From Streptomyces sp. HUAS CB01 (GTDB lineage Bacteria > Actinomycetota > Actinomycetes > Streptomycetales > Streptomycetaceae): 64,000 bases of DNA. Positions 46,366 to 54,308 of this stretch are shown here, one piece after another; positions within the stretch are counted from its first letter, which is position 1; each line of letters starts with the position of its first letter. Made by a program: the position numbers and the translations under genes. The stretch is from assembly GCF_030406905.1 (NCBI RefSeq), contig NZ_CP129137.1, positions 5,724,001 through 5,788,000 of the forward strand. Reading direction: 5' to 3'. The notes beneath the pieces are model-generated. The model searched no databases and was not told the origin of the DNA. It worked only from the letters and a program-made list of their open reading frames with translations.

Positions 46366-47718
46366 ATGACAGCAGGGACGAGGCGAATGTGGAGTCGCGC
46401 CTCACGGCGGGCTCTCGCATTCACTGTGGCATTGGCCGGAGCATGCGCCACCGCCCTGATGGGTACAGCCCCGGTCGCTGTCGCGGCGGACATGCGCTCC
46501 AAGCAGTGGTACCTGGACGCGATGCACGCCGAGGAGATCTGGAAGAAGACGACCGGCGAGGGCATCACCGTTGCTGTGATCGACACAGGAGTGAACTCCT
46601 CGACACCTTCCCTGAAGGGCAAGGTCCTGAAAGGGCTTGACACGACAGGTGTCAAGGGCGAAGCAACGGACGACTACACCGGTCATGGCACGACCATGGC
46701 CGAGCTCATCGCCGGTTCGGGCGAGGGCGGTGGCCTGAAGGGGCTCGCCCCCGGCGCGAAGATCCTGCCTCTGCGGGTGTCCAACACCAAGCTGCAGAAC
46801 AAGGAATCAGTGAACGCCTATGACGAGCGCGATGCCATTCGAGCCGCCGCGGACAGTGATGCGCAGATCATCAGCATGTCCTTCGGAAGCGAGTTCATGA
46901 CCCGGGAGAACATCGAGGCGGTGAAGTATGCTGAAAGCAAAGGTAAGTTGTTCCTCGCCGCTGTTGGGAACAGCGCGAAGAAGGGCAACAAGCCGAGCTA
47001 CCCCGCCAACTATCCAGAGGTCGCCGGCGTCGCCGCCACGGACAGGAATGGGCGTGTCGCCGAATACTCCCAGCACGGTGATTTCGTCGATATCGCTGCT
47101 CCCGGCAACGATATCCCGGCGTATTGGTGCGATTCCACCTTCACCCGGTACTGCGAGGGCGACGGCGGTACCAGTGCTGCCAACGCCCTCGCCTCCGCCT
47201 CCGCCGCGCTGATCTGGTCCGCCCACCCCGACTGGACCGCCAACCAGGTCCTCCGCGTCATGTTCGAGAGTGCGGCTCGGCCCGAGGGTTCCAAGGACGG
47301 CACCCTCAGCAACTACCTCGGCCACGGAATCGTCCGCCCCAACGCGCACATCACCCGCGGTCTCGGCAAGCCGGGCGACCCCAATCTCAGCCCGCTGACC
47401 AACAAGCGGACCGCAGGTGGCTCCTCCGCCGGCTCAGCCGCCCCGTCGGCACCAGCCGCGTCCGAGGCTTCCAATGGCGGGTCGAAGTCGGACGCCGTTG
47501 TCGCTGGGTCCAGCAAGACCGCCGACGGCAGCAGCCAGAGGGGCCTCGTTCTCGGAGGAGCCGCAGTCGTCGTAGTCCTCGCGGCCGGCGCCTTCGCCGT
47601 CATCCGCAAGTGCCTGACCCGACGCCAGGGCCGTAGAGCCCGTAAAGAACTTCACCCCACATTGAGCCTCACTTTGTCACAGACTGGTGAGTCCCAACGC
47701 AACTCGTCAGACAACTAG
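46366..47718 (+). CDS. mycosin-like S8 protease, tandem copy 2 with frameshifted C-terminal extension
   Basis: A 450-residue secreted subtilase with D73 (VAVIDTGVN), H107 (TGHGTTM) and S270 (GGTSAANA), so the triad is intact. A signal peptide (~residues 1-41) and a C-terminal helix (GLVLGGAAVVVVLAAGAFAV) are present. After VIRK the frame differs from copy 3: about 8 nt are missing, and the gene reads through the old stop and untranslated region for ~34 residues (TRRQGRRARKE...) to TAG 47716. ATG 46366 has GGAAG 5 nt upstream. It is more like copy 3 than the eccB-linked mycosin. Confidence 0.88.
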   Translation: MTAGTRRMWSRASRRALAFTVALAGACATALMGTAPVAVAADMRSKQWYLDAMHAEEIWKKTTGEGITVAVIDTGVNSSTPSLKGKVLKGLDTTGVKGEATDDYTGHGTTMAELIAGSGEGGGLKGLAPGAKILPLRVSNTKLQNKESVNAYDERDAIRAAADSDAQIISMSFGSEFMTRENIEAVKYAESKGKLFLAAVGNSAKKGNKPSYPANYPEVAGVAATDRNGRVAEYSQHGDFVDIAAPGNDIPAYWCDSTFTRYCEGDGGTSAANALASASAALIWSAHPDWTANQVLRVMFESAARPEGSKDGTLSNYLGHGIVRPNAHITRGLGKPGDPNLSPLTNKRTAGGSSAGSAAPSAPAASEASNGGSKSDAVVAGSSKTADGSSQRGLVLGGAAVVVVLAAGAFAVIRKCLTRRQGRRARKELHPTLSLTLSQTGESQRNSSDN

Positions 47719-47738
47719 TTCGATAGGGAACCGCGGCC

Positions 47739-47777
47739 GTGTCACAGGGAAGGTTCGGAAGTCGGGATGGCAGCTAG
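47739..47777 (+). pseudogene. remnant start of an esxA-like gene at the duplication junction
   Basis: GTG-TCA-CAG-GGA reproduces the first codons of the esxA-like gene at 49133 (M-S-Q-G), then enters the mycosin leader and stops at TAG 47775-47777 after 12 codons. It overlaps the start of mycosin copy 3 in another frame. Confidence 0.7.
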
Positions 47778-49011
47778 AATAAGCCGAGCATGGGCGGTGC
47801 CCGCCTGGCGTCGTGTCGCATGCACACTGGCCGTGGCTGGGGCATGCTCCGTGGGCGTGGCGCCGACTGCTACTGCGGCAGACCTCGAGTCCAAGCAGTG
47901 GTACCTGAAGGCAATGCACGCCGATGAGATCTGGAAGAAGACCACCGGCGAAGGAATCAAAGTTGCTGTCATCGACTCGGGCGTGAACTCGGCAACGCCG
48001 TCCTTGCAGGGCCAGGTACTGAAGGGACTTGACGCCACGGAGGCGCCTGGTGAAGCCACTGACGACTACGAGGGTCATGGCACGACCATGGCTGAGTTGA
48101 TCGCTGGCACTGGAAAAGGCGGCGGTATCCGCGGCCTGGCGCCTGGCGCAAAGATCATTCCAATGCGAGTCGCCACCAAGGCCTTTCCTAAGAACGTCAA
48201 GGTGAACGAGTGGGACGAGGTGGTTGCCATGAGAGCTGCCGCCGACAGCGATGCTCAGATCATCAGCGTCTCGATTGGCAATGAATTCGTGTCTGAACGA
48301 GAACGCGAGGCAATCAAGTACGCGCAGAGCAAGGGCAAGTTGGTCTTCGCTGCTGCAGGGAATTCGGCCAAGAAGGGCAACAAGCCGAGCTATCCTGCCA
48401 AGTACGACGAAGTGGTCGCGGTCGGTGCCATCGATCGCGATGGACGAGTCGGTGACTACTCACACCACAGCGAGATTGTCGACATCGCTGCTCCCGGCAC
48501 TGACATCCCCTACTGGTGCGATTCCACCTTCACTCGCTACTGCGACGGCGGTGAGGGCACCAGTCAGGCTGCAGCTCTCGCCTCCGCCTCCGCCGCGTTG
48601 ATCTGGTCCGCTCACCCGGACTGGACCGCCAACCAGGTCCTGCGCGTCATGTTCGAAAGCGCGGGCCGCGGCGAGGAATGGAAGGACAATTCCAAGAGCC
48701 AGTACCTCGGCCACGGAGTTGTGCGCCCCAACGCCCACATCACCCGCGGTCTCGGCAGGCCCGGCGCTCCGGACCTCAGCCCGCTGACCAACGAGAAGAC
48801 CGGTGGAGCCCCCGCCGGCTCCGCCGCTCCGTCGGCACCGACCGCGTCCGATGCTCCCAAGGGCGGATCGAAGTCGGACGCCGTTGCTGCAGGATCCAGC
48901 AAGACCGCAGACGGCGGCAGCCAGACAGGTCTCATTCTCGGAGGCGTCGCAGTCGTCGTGGTCCTCGCAACCGGCGCCTTCGCCGTCATCCGCAAGCGTC
49001 GTACCACCTGA
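47767..49011 (+). CDS. mycosin-like S8 protease, tandem copy 3
   Basis: A 414-residue secreted subtilase with D70 (VAVIDSGVN), H104 (EGHGTTM) and S266 (EGTSQAAAL). It has a signal peptide, a mycosin catalytic domain, a Ser/Ala/Gly-rich linker and a C-terminal helix ending VIRKRRTT. This short basic end is probably the ancestral form. Its third codon positions are visibly less GC-rich than those of neighbouring genes. ATG 47767 has the same leader as copy 2. The esxA-like gene follows after 121 bp. Confidence 0.88.
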   Translation: MAARISRAWAVPAWRRVACTLAVAGACSVGVAPTATAADLESKQWYLKAMHADEIWKKTTGEGIKVAVIDSGVNSATPSLQGQVLKGLDATEAPGEATDDYEGHGTTMAELIAGTGKGGGIRGLAPGAKIIPMRVATKAFPKNVKVNEWDEVVAMRAAADSDAQIISVSIGNEFVSEREREAIKYAQSKGKLVFAAAGNSAKKGNKPSYPAKYDEVVAVGAIDRDGRVGDYSHHSEIVDIAAPGTDIPYWCDSTFTRYCDGGEGTSQAAALASASAALIWSAHPDWTANQVLRVMFESAGRGEEWKDNSKSQYLGHGVVRPNAHITRGLGRPGAPDLSPLTNEKTGGAPAGSAAPSAPTASDAPKGGSKSDAVAAGSSKTADGGSQTGLILGGVAVVVVLATGAFAVIRKRRTT

Positions 49012-49132
49012 CCCGACGCCCGGGCCGCAGTGCCAGTTCAGAACTTCACCGCACGTTGAGCTCCACCTCGCCACAGCCTGGTGAGGCACAACGCGACCAG
49101 CCACACAAGTAGTTCAGAAGGGAAACGTAACC

Positions 49133-49486
49133 GTGTCACAGGGCCAGCGGCTTTCAGACCAGCAAGTCATTCAGCTCGAGAAGCAGCTTTTCGAGAAGTT
49201 CAATTCGATCAAGGGCCAGCTGCAGCAGATCCAGGGCACGATCGACAGCCTCGAGGGCCAGTGGAAGGGCATCGGTGCCGGTGCCTTCAACACGAAGCAG
49301 CAGGAAATCAACACCTCGATGGTGCGTCTCGGCAACATCCTGGCGAAGTTCCTCGAGGCGATGAGCACCTCGAGGAAGATCAAGGACGGCACGGAGGACG
49401 ACGTCCGCGCCGCCGTGCAGGCCATCAACGTCGACCTCGGTGTCGGCACCAGCGCCGCCCCCAAGTCGGGCCTCGCCGGCCTCTAG
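49133..49486 (+). CDS. WXG100 protein, EsxA/EsxB-like (117 aa)
   Basis: A helical-hairpin protein secreted by the ESX system. The WXG turn is W44-K-G46 in GQWKGIGAG, at the expected distance from the N-terminus. The flanking helices are rich in Gln, Glu and Leu. GTG 49133 follows GAAGGGAA about 10 nt upstream. The next gene is a second WXG100 protein 67 bp away; such pairs form heterodimers in mycobacteria. The C-terminal tail is a little longer than usual. Confidence 0.9.
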   Translation: MSQGQRLSDQQVIQLEKQLFEKFNSIKGQLQQIQGTIDSLEGQWKGIGAGAFNTKQQEINTSMVRLGNILAKFLEAMSTSRKIKDGTEDDVRAAVQAINVDLGVGTSAAPKSGLAGL

Positions 49487-49553
49487 AACCGCCGGGCGCA
49501 CTCGATCTCGGCTGCGAAAGCCGGGTCACAACTACAGGTGAGATGAGGGAATC

Positions 49554-49856
49554 ATGGGCATGAACTCGGGAGACGAGCTCGTCGTCAAGTACGACGGCCT
49601 GGACCTGGCCGCGACCACGCTCGGCAACCAGGCCAAGAAGCTCGAGGAAGACCTGCGGGAGATCAAGACGGCCATGGCCACCGTTGCCGCGGGCTGGGAG
49701 GGCGAGGCTCACAACGCCTACGTCCAGGAGCAGGTGAAGTGGGACAAGGAGGCCGCGGACATCCACCGCGCCCTCATGCAGATCGGCCAGGTCGTGGCGA
49801 ACGCGGGCGGCGATTACATGGGCGGCGACAAGAAGGCCGCCAGCTACTTCGCCTGA
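49554..49856 (+). CDS. WXG100 protein, EsxA/EsxB-like (100 aa)
   Basis: A 100-residue WXG100 protein. The turn is W48-E-G50 in AAGWEGEAHN. The C-terminal tail has Y88-M-G-G-D92, a YxxxD secretion signal recognised by EccC, which suggests this partner carries the export signal (as EsxB/CFP-10 does). ATG 49554 has GAGGGA close upstream; the Met two codons later is possible. A strong terminator follows. Confidence 0.92.
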   Translation: MGMNSGDELVVKYDGLDLAATTLGNQAKKLEEDLREIKTAMATVAAGWEGEAHNAYVQEQVKWDKEAADIHRALMQIGQVVANAGGDYMGGDKKAASYFA

Positions 49857-49943
49857 CCTGTCCGGCTGTTGGCCGGTGCTTCGGCATGCTGATCAGGGGT
49901 GGGCACGCGCGAGGGGTGCCCACCCTTCGACCGTTCCGACGCG

Positions 49944-49983
49944 AGAGACCCCGGGAGCCGTGCAGACGGCTCCCGGGGTCTCT
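49944..49983. terminator. bidirectional terminator after the esx pair
   Basis: A perfect 18-bp stem (49944-49961 with 49966-49983) has a 4-nt loop. It lies between the plus-strand esx genes and the convergent minus-strand lipoprotein gene. Confidence 0.88.
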
Positions 49984-50016
49984 GTCGTGTGCCAGGGCGC
50001 CATGGGCCCGGCCGTC

Positions 50017-50631
50017 CTACGACGCGGCGCCCTTGCACGCTGCGGAGTCGGCAACGGACTTCGCGTAGGCGAGCAGCAGCTTCTTGGCCGCGTCGGCGTC
50101 CGAGAACTTCTTGTCGTAGATGAGCACCCTGACGAAGAGCTGGTTCATGTCGGGATGTTCCTTGGCCGCCTCCGGGCACGAGACCAGACGCACCCCGCCC
50201 TGGTTGCTCCAGGCGTACGTCCCGTCCTCGCTCCTCTGCTTGTCGAGGTCGATGTACGGGTTGCTGCGGGCCACCGCCGTCACGGAAGAATCCCGCTTCC
50301 ACTCCGAGAAGGCGCTGAGCACGAGGGTGTCGTCGACGACGACCCTGCAGTGGGTGCGGCCCACCTCTCGCGACTGTGCGTCCGCTTTCAGCTTCTGGCC
50401 GCTCTTGGGCAGCACCCCGTCCAGTGAGGCGGTCGGCACCGTTGTGCCGCAGAGGTCCGACGGCACGGCGAAGGACCGCTTCTCCTCCGGCTCCGAACAG
50501 GCGGTGAGAACCAGTGCGAGCTGAGCGGCCACCACGAGTGCGGAAAGCGGCCGGGCTGATCGCCGCGTCGGACCTGGCCCCGCCTGCGTCGCCGTCCGTC
50601 CTGGGGCCGTGGGCATGTTGACGTGTGTCAT
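50017..50631 (-). CDS. lipoprotein of the ESX locus
   Basis: A 204-residue protein with a signal peptide and lipobox LTAC (LVLTACSEPEE). The mature part has two or three Cys residues (DLCGTT, RTHCRVV, LVSCPEA) that could form disulfides, and resembles the DUF3558 group only loosely. ATG 50631 overlaps the stop of the 762-residue gene (ATGA); a Met five codons later is an alternative. Coupling to a large candidate substrate suggests a partner or immunity-like role, which is inference. Confidence 0.65.
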   Translation of the reverse strand: MTHVNMPTAPGRTATQAGPGPTRRSARPLSALVVAAQLALVLTACSEPEEKRSFAVPSDLCGTTVPTASLDGVLPKSGQKLKADAQSREVGRTHCRVVVDDTLVLSAFSEWKRDSSVTAVARSNPYIDLDKQRSEDGTYAWSNQGGVRLVSCPEAAKEHPDMNQLFVRVLIYDKKFSDADAAKKLLLAYAKSVADSAACKGAAS

Positions 50632-52916
50632 TCGGCGGGAACCTCCGTGGTCAGGTGGTCTGCCATGTGCCCGACGTTCGCGGCGGCGTCCGAGAAGCCG
50701 TCGTCGCGGCCCTTCAGCGCCCAGTCCGCCGCCCTGTCCGGATGGGCGAGACCATGAGCCTTGGCAGCGTCGACGGCTGCCATCTGGCCGTGTTCGGCGC
50801 TCTGCTCCTTGCCCTTCTCCCACAGACCGCCTGCCTCCTTGCTGGCTTCGGTCAGGACATCGGTCTCGGACTGCTGGAAAATGTGCTCGAGGACCATCCC
50901 GCTGACGGTACTCGCGACACCGCCGGCGATCGCACCGCCCACCGGTGTCGCGATGTAGCTCACGCCCACGCCGATGCCGGTTCCGACAGCCCCGGACCAT
51001 GCGTTCTTCTGTTGTGCCACCGAGTCCGAGAACTCCTTCGCCTCCTTGGCGGCCGGCCCCAGCACGGCTTCCTGCATGCCGATGGACAGCGTCCCGCTCA
51101 CCTCACCGGAACGGCGGGTGATCGCCTCTATCGTGTCCTGGGCCGAGTGCGGATAGCGCTGGTCCGCCGGGAGTTCCGGATTGAGGTGGTAGTCCATGAG
51201 GCCGGCCATGTAGGCCTTTTGGCCCACTTCGATGGCCGCGTATCCTCCGGGACTCTGCCCCACAGTGACGAGGAAGGCCGAAACGTCCTTGTGGTCGAGT
51301 TGGGCCTGCGTGCCCGCCAAGGGGAAGAGCTTGGCGGTGCTCCCGTGGGGGTCGTCCGCGATCGCACGGTTGATGTCTGGCAGGTACTCCGAGGCGATCT
51401 GACCCATGCTGTCGGACATATGGGGGTGATCGGTGAGCCGCGTTGGGTCTTCACCTACGGAGGAGACGATGTCCGACATCAGCTTGGCCTGGGCGTCCGA
51501 GTGCGGCGGGAGGTCGGCCGTCGGCATCTCGCCCGCCGGGTGGCCGGTCGTCGCCGCCTCCAGTGCCATCGCCAGGTTGTTCCGCCCCGCGATGCTCTCC
51601 TCGCGGTCCTCGTCGTAGTCGTGAGGCCAGTCGCGCTCTTCGAAGAAGTACTCGAAGTTGCTGAGGGAGCGCCGGTCGTCCTTGCCCTCCACTTTGAAGT
51701 CGTGGTCCTCGTCCTTCGTGACGAACGTGTCGCCGAAGAACTCGGTCGCCGCGGCGGGGCTGTTGGCGAGTGCCTTGAAGTAGCCGGTCATCGGGTCCCA
51801 CCCGGTGTCCGTGCCCGTGTGGTTCAGAACCGGACTCATGCCGAGGGGCTGCCAGGCGACATGGGCGCCATTGTGCGTGAGCTTCTTCTCCGCGGCGACG
51901 AGCTTGTTGCCGTACTCGTCCAGGAACTTGTCGTCGTAGTCGCCCCACCGCATCAGGTTGCTCATGACCTGACCGCCGAACGGCATTCCGCCGTTCTTCT
52001 CCAGCGGCTTGTCGGCGAAGGACACGACTTCCCGCTTCCAGGTCTCCATGGCGGCCGTGTCGCTCTGGCTGGCGGTCGCCAGGGTGAGCCCGAGGTTCTT
52101 CTGGAGGTCGTCCATCTGCTCACGTCGCTCGTGCATGAGCTCGGGATTGACCATGGGCTTGTTGAAGTCGGCCCAGAACTCCAGCGTGCCCTTTCCGCCG
52201 AGGCTGGTGGCGAACCGCTCGGCGAAGAGGTCGTCGTTGGCGTACTTCTTGAGGCCGGCGTTGAGCTGGTCGAATTCCTTGACCGTGAGGTCCTCGGGAT
52301 TCTTCTTCGCGAGCTTTGCCAGGGCATCGGCCTCCTTGAGCGCGTCCGCGGCGGTGTCCCGGTTCGCGTAGGCGGCGTCGGAGAAGCCGAGCTTGCTCTG
52401 GTCGACGAGTGCCTTGAGGACCTTGGTCGCGGAGCTGTCGCTCTGGGTCGCGCCGTCGAGGATTTTCTGCACCTCGTCCCGCAGGGCCGTCACATCCGCC
52501 TGGGTGTGGCTGGGGACGCTCGTCCCCTTCGCGGCCCGGTCGGGATGGATGTTCATGCTCACCGTGAAGCCGCCGCCGGCGGTGGAGACGACGGTGAGGT
52601 TCTTCTTGAGCCCGCGCTCGATCGCGTCATTGAGCTTGGTCTGGTAGTCCTTGAGCTCGCTGCAGGTGTCCCTCAGGATGTTGCGGATCGACGTGGCCTG
52701 GGTATGGGCGTCGGCGAACTCGCCGGCCGTTCTGCCGATGAACTGCTTGGAGATCTTCTCGTTCTCGCCTGTCCAGTTCGACTTGTTCGCCTGTCCGCGG
52801 AGGCCGTCGTCGGCGTCCTCCTTCAGGCTGGCGAGCTTGCCTATCAGGGTCGTCCAGTCGGTGACGGCTTCGTCGAGAAGGCCGAACTTGGCGAAACGAA
52901 GGGTCTCGAGATCCAT
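50628..52916 (-). CDS. large WTG-motif protein, candidate ESX substrate or effector
   Basis: A 762-residue protein without signal peptide. The first ~110 residues look like a WXG100 domain: W48-T-G50 in KSNWTGENEK between two helices. The middle part (about residues 200-580) is helical without a motif I can name; DUF6571-type proteins of actinobacteria have a similar start, but this is from memory. Residues ~643-676 are Gly/Ala-rich and hydrophobic (VGGAIAGGVASTVSG), like a glycine zipper that could enter membranes. ATG 52916 lies 2 bp after the stop of the upstream gene, and the lipoprotein gene overlaps its end. Confidence 0.55.
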   Translation of the reverse strand: MDLETLRFAKFGLLDEAVTDWTTLIGKLASLKEDADDGLRGQANKSNWTGENEKISKQFIGRTAGEFADAHTQATSIRNILRDTCSELKDYQTKLNDAIERGLKKNLTVVSTAGGGFTVSMNIHPDRAAKGTSVPSHTQADVTALRDEVQKILDGATQSDSSATKVLKALVDQSKLGFSDAAYANRDTAADALKEADALAKLAKKNPEDLTVKEFDQLNAGLKKYANDDLFAERFATSLGGKGTLEFWADFNKPMVNPELMHERREQMDDLQKNLGLTLATASQSDTAAMETWKREVVSFADKPLEKNGGMPFGGQVMSNLMRWGDYDDKFLDEYGNKLVAAEKKLTHNGAHVAWQPLGMSPVLNHTGTDTGWDPMTGYFKALANSPAAATEFFGDTFVTKDEDHDFKVEGKDDRRSLSNFEYFFEERDWPHDYDEDREESIAGRNNLAMALEAATTGHPAGEMPTADLPPHSDAQAKLMSDIVSSVGEDPTRLTDHPHMSDSMGQIASEYLPDINRAIADDPHGSTAKLFPLAGTQAQLDHKDVSAFLVTVGQSPGGYAAIEVGQKAYMAGLMDYHLNPELPADQRYPHSAQDTIEAITRRSGEVSGTLSIGMQEAVLGPAAKEAKEFSDSVAQQKNAWSGAVGTGIGVGVSYIATPVGGAIAGGVASTVSGMVLEHIFQQSETDVLTEASKEAGGLWEKGKEQSAEHGQMAAVDAAKAHGLAHPDRAADWALKGRDDGFSDAAANVGHMADHLTTEVPAE

Positions 52917-52918
52917 GA

Positions 52919-53428
52919 CTAGTCCTTGTCCTTCTCGTCCTTCTTGTTGTCGCCGTAGATCTTGTTCTTCGCGCCCGGCTCCCCGACCCGTTCGTCGAAT
53001 CCGCTGTCCAGGGTGGCGATGCTGCTCAGCTGCCCGGTGATGTAGTGCTCGTCGTCCTTGTGGATCTTCTTGGTGACCCGCATGTGGTTGGAGATGTGGG
53101 AGCAGGCGTCCCGGAGGGAGCCGAGCTGTTCGTCCCAGCGCTTGGCCACGTGTGCGAGCCCGGCACCGAGTTCGAAGCCCTGGGTCTTGAGGTCCTCTGC
53201 GGCCTTGGAACTGCTGGGACCGGCCACTCGTGCCTCGTCCCACAACCGGTTGAACAGCTTGAACGCATTCGTGCCGATCTTCGCGAGGTCGGTCTCGGAA
53301 GCCCTGAGGTCGCCGTAGCTCCCGCCGCCCCCGCCGCCGCCCTCGTCGGGCACCCGGTTCAGCTGCATCTGGTCCGACTGACGCCCGGCCGCCTGCGTCT
53401 TGAGCTGTTCCCACTCGTCCCACGACAT
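52919..53428 (-). CDS. helical ESX-locus protein with acidic C-terminus
   Basis: A 169-residue protein. The N-terminus reads MSWDEWEQLKTQAAGRQ, followed by a Gly-rich loop, then helices with conserved-looking Trp and His, and a Lys/Asp tail. No WxG is seen. ATG 53428 is preferred because AAAGG lies 8 nt upstream; GTG 53437 is too close to it. It directly precedes the 762-residue WTG protein and may be its partner or chaperone, by analogy with EsxA/B-type pairs. Confidence 0.55.
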   Translation of the reverse strand: MSWDEWEQLKTQAAGRQSDQMQLNRVPDEGGGGGGGSYGDLRASETDLAKIGTNAFKLFNRLWDEARVAGPSSSKAAEDLKTQGFELGAGLAHVAKRWDEQLGSLRDACSHISNHMRVTKKIHKDDEHYITGQLSSIATLDSGFDERVGEPGAKNKIYGDNKKDEKDKD

Positions 53429-53490
53429 CTGCCACACCTTTCCGGCTCTTCATCTGGCACTTCAAGAGGAAGTGTTTGCGGTTCCTGTGC

Positions 53491-54075
53491 TCACTTCGTG
53501 CAGGAGCCCTCCGAGGCGTCGGCGCGCACGTCGAAGTAGCTCGGCGACATGCCCTCCGGACCGGGCTGCTCGGGGGAGGGCACGGCCGTCACCTTCAGGC
53601 ATGTGGTGCCGTCCTGGCTGCTCACCTCGTAGTGCTCCACGTTGCCCTTCGGATCCAGAGCGCCCGAACGCCACACCAGGACGGCCGTCGGGTCGTCCCT
53701 TTCCGGTCCTCTGAGCTCCGGGTCCACCCGCTCGACCCAGGAGCCGTCGTCCGAGGCCAGCACCGGGAACATCGTCGATCCGTCCAGCCAGTCGGCCACG
53801 GCGACGGTCCGCTCGAACACTTCCGCCTGACCGGCCCGGTCGGGCCGGCTCAGCGCGCCGAGCTGAAAGCTGGACCAGGAGCCCCAGAACGCCAGGCCCG
53901 CGGCCGCGAAACAGAGCAGCCGCTGGACGAGGAAGCCGGCGTCGGACGGCTCGGCCGACGCAGCGTCGGCGTGACGCCGGGCCTGGAACCGCCACCAGAT
54001 CGCCCGTTGGTCGGCGAGGCCGAGCGCGACGAACGCCACGCCGAAGAGCACCATGAAGACCGCGAATCCTGTCAT
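53491..54075 (-). CDS. membrane protein with extracytoplasmic domain, ESX locus
   Basis: A 194-residue protein with two hydrophobic helices (about residues 3-20 and 50-68) and a C-terminal ~120-residue soluble part containing two Cys (TTCLKV, EGSCTK). No family was recognised. ATG 54075 has GGAGAG about 9 nt upstream. It may start the transcription unit of the 169-aa, 762-aa and lipoprotein genes. Confidence 0.6.
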   Translation of the reverse strand: MTGFAVFMVLFGVAFVALGLADQRAIWWRFQARRHADAASAEPSDAGFLVQRLLCFAAAGLAFWGSWSSFQLGALSRPDRAGQAEVFERTVAVADWLDGSTMFPVLASDDGSWVERVDPELRGPERDDPTAVLVWRSGALDPKGNVEHYEVSSQDGTTCLKVTAVPSPEQPGPEGMSPSYFDVRADASEGSCTK

Positions 54076-54267
54076 GCTCCTGATCTCTCCCTCTGGATGG
54101 CCCTGCCATGTCCGAGGGCCGGTGGCGTTCCGCAGCCTGTGCAGGCATCGGCCCGCGTCCGTGAAAGCCCGGACATCGCGCGGTGCGGTGCGGCGCCGCG
54201 TTCCTCATGTACGCAGCGCCACCAGCAGCCGTCCGGCTCAGCGCTCCAGGGCGGCACGCCGGCTGCG

Positions 54268-54298
54268 GCGGAGCGCGGAGGGCGGTACGGCGCTCCGC
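54268..54298 (-). terminator. terminator after eccC
   Basis: A 9-bp perfect stem GCGGAGCGC/GCGCTCCGC (54268-54276, 54290-54298) with a 13-nt loop lies 11 bp past the eccC stop. Confidence 0.6.
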
Positions 54299-54308
54299 GA
54301 GCCCGCCG

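Larger units (their letters stand above)
46342..49143 (+). repeat. tandem duplication of a mycosin gene with breakpoints at CACAGGG
   Basis: CACAGGG occurs at 46342-46348, 47743-47749 and 49137-49143. The segment between the first two and the segment between the last two are homologous throughout: the 27 nt to and including the mycosin ATG are identical, the genes align, and the 3' untranslated stretches align up to CCGTGT before CACAGGG. The middle junction joins the left side of the esxA start to the right side of the mycosin leader. Confidence 0.85.

Noticed and set aside
46342..49143. Insertion sequence or transposon as cause of the mycosin duplication
   Set aside because: No transposase, terminal inverted repeats or target-site duplications; the 7-bp junction homology explains it better.
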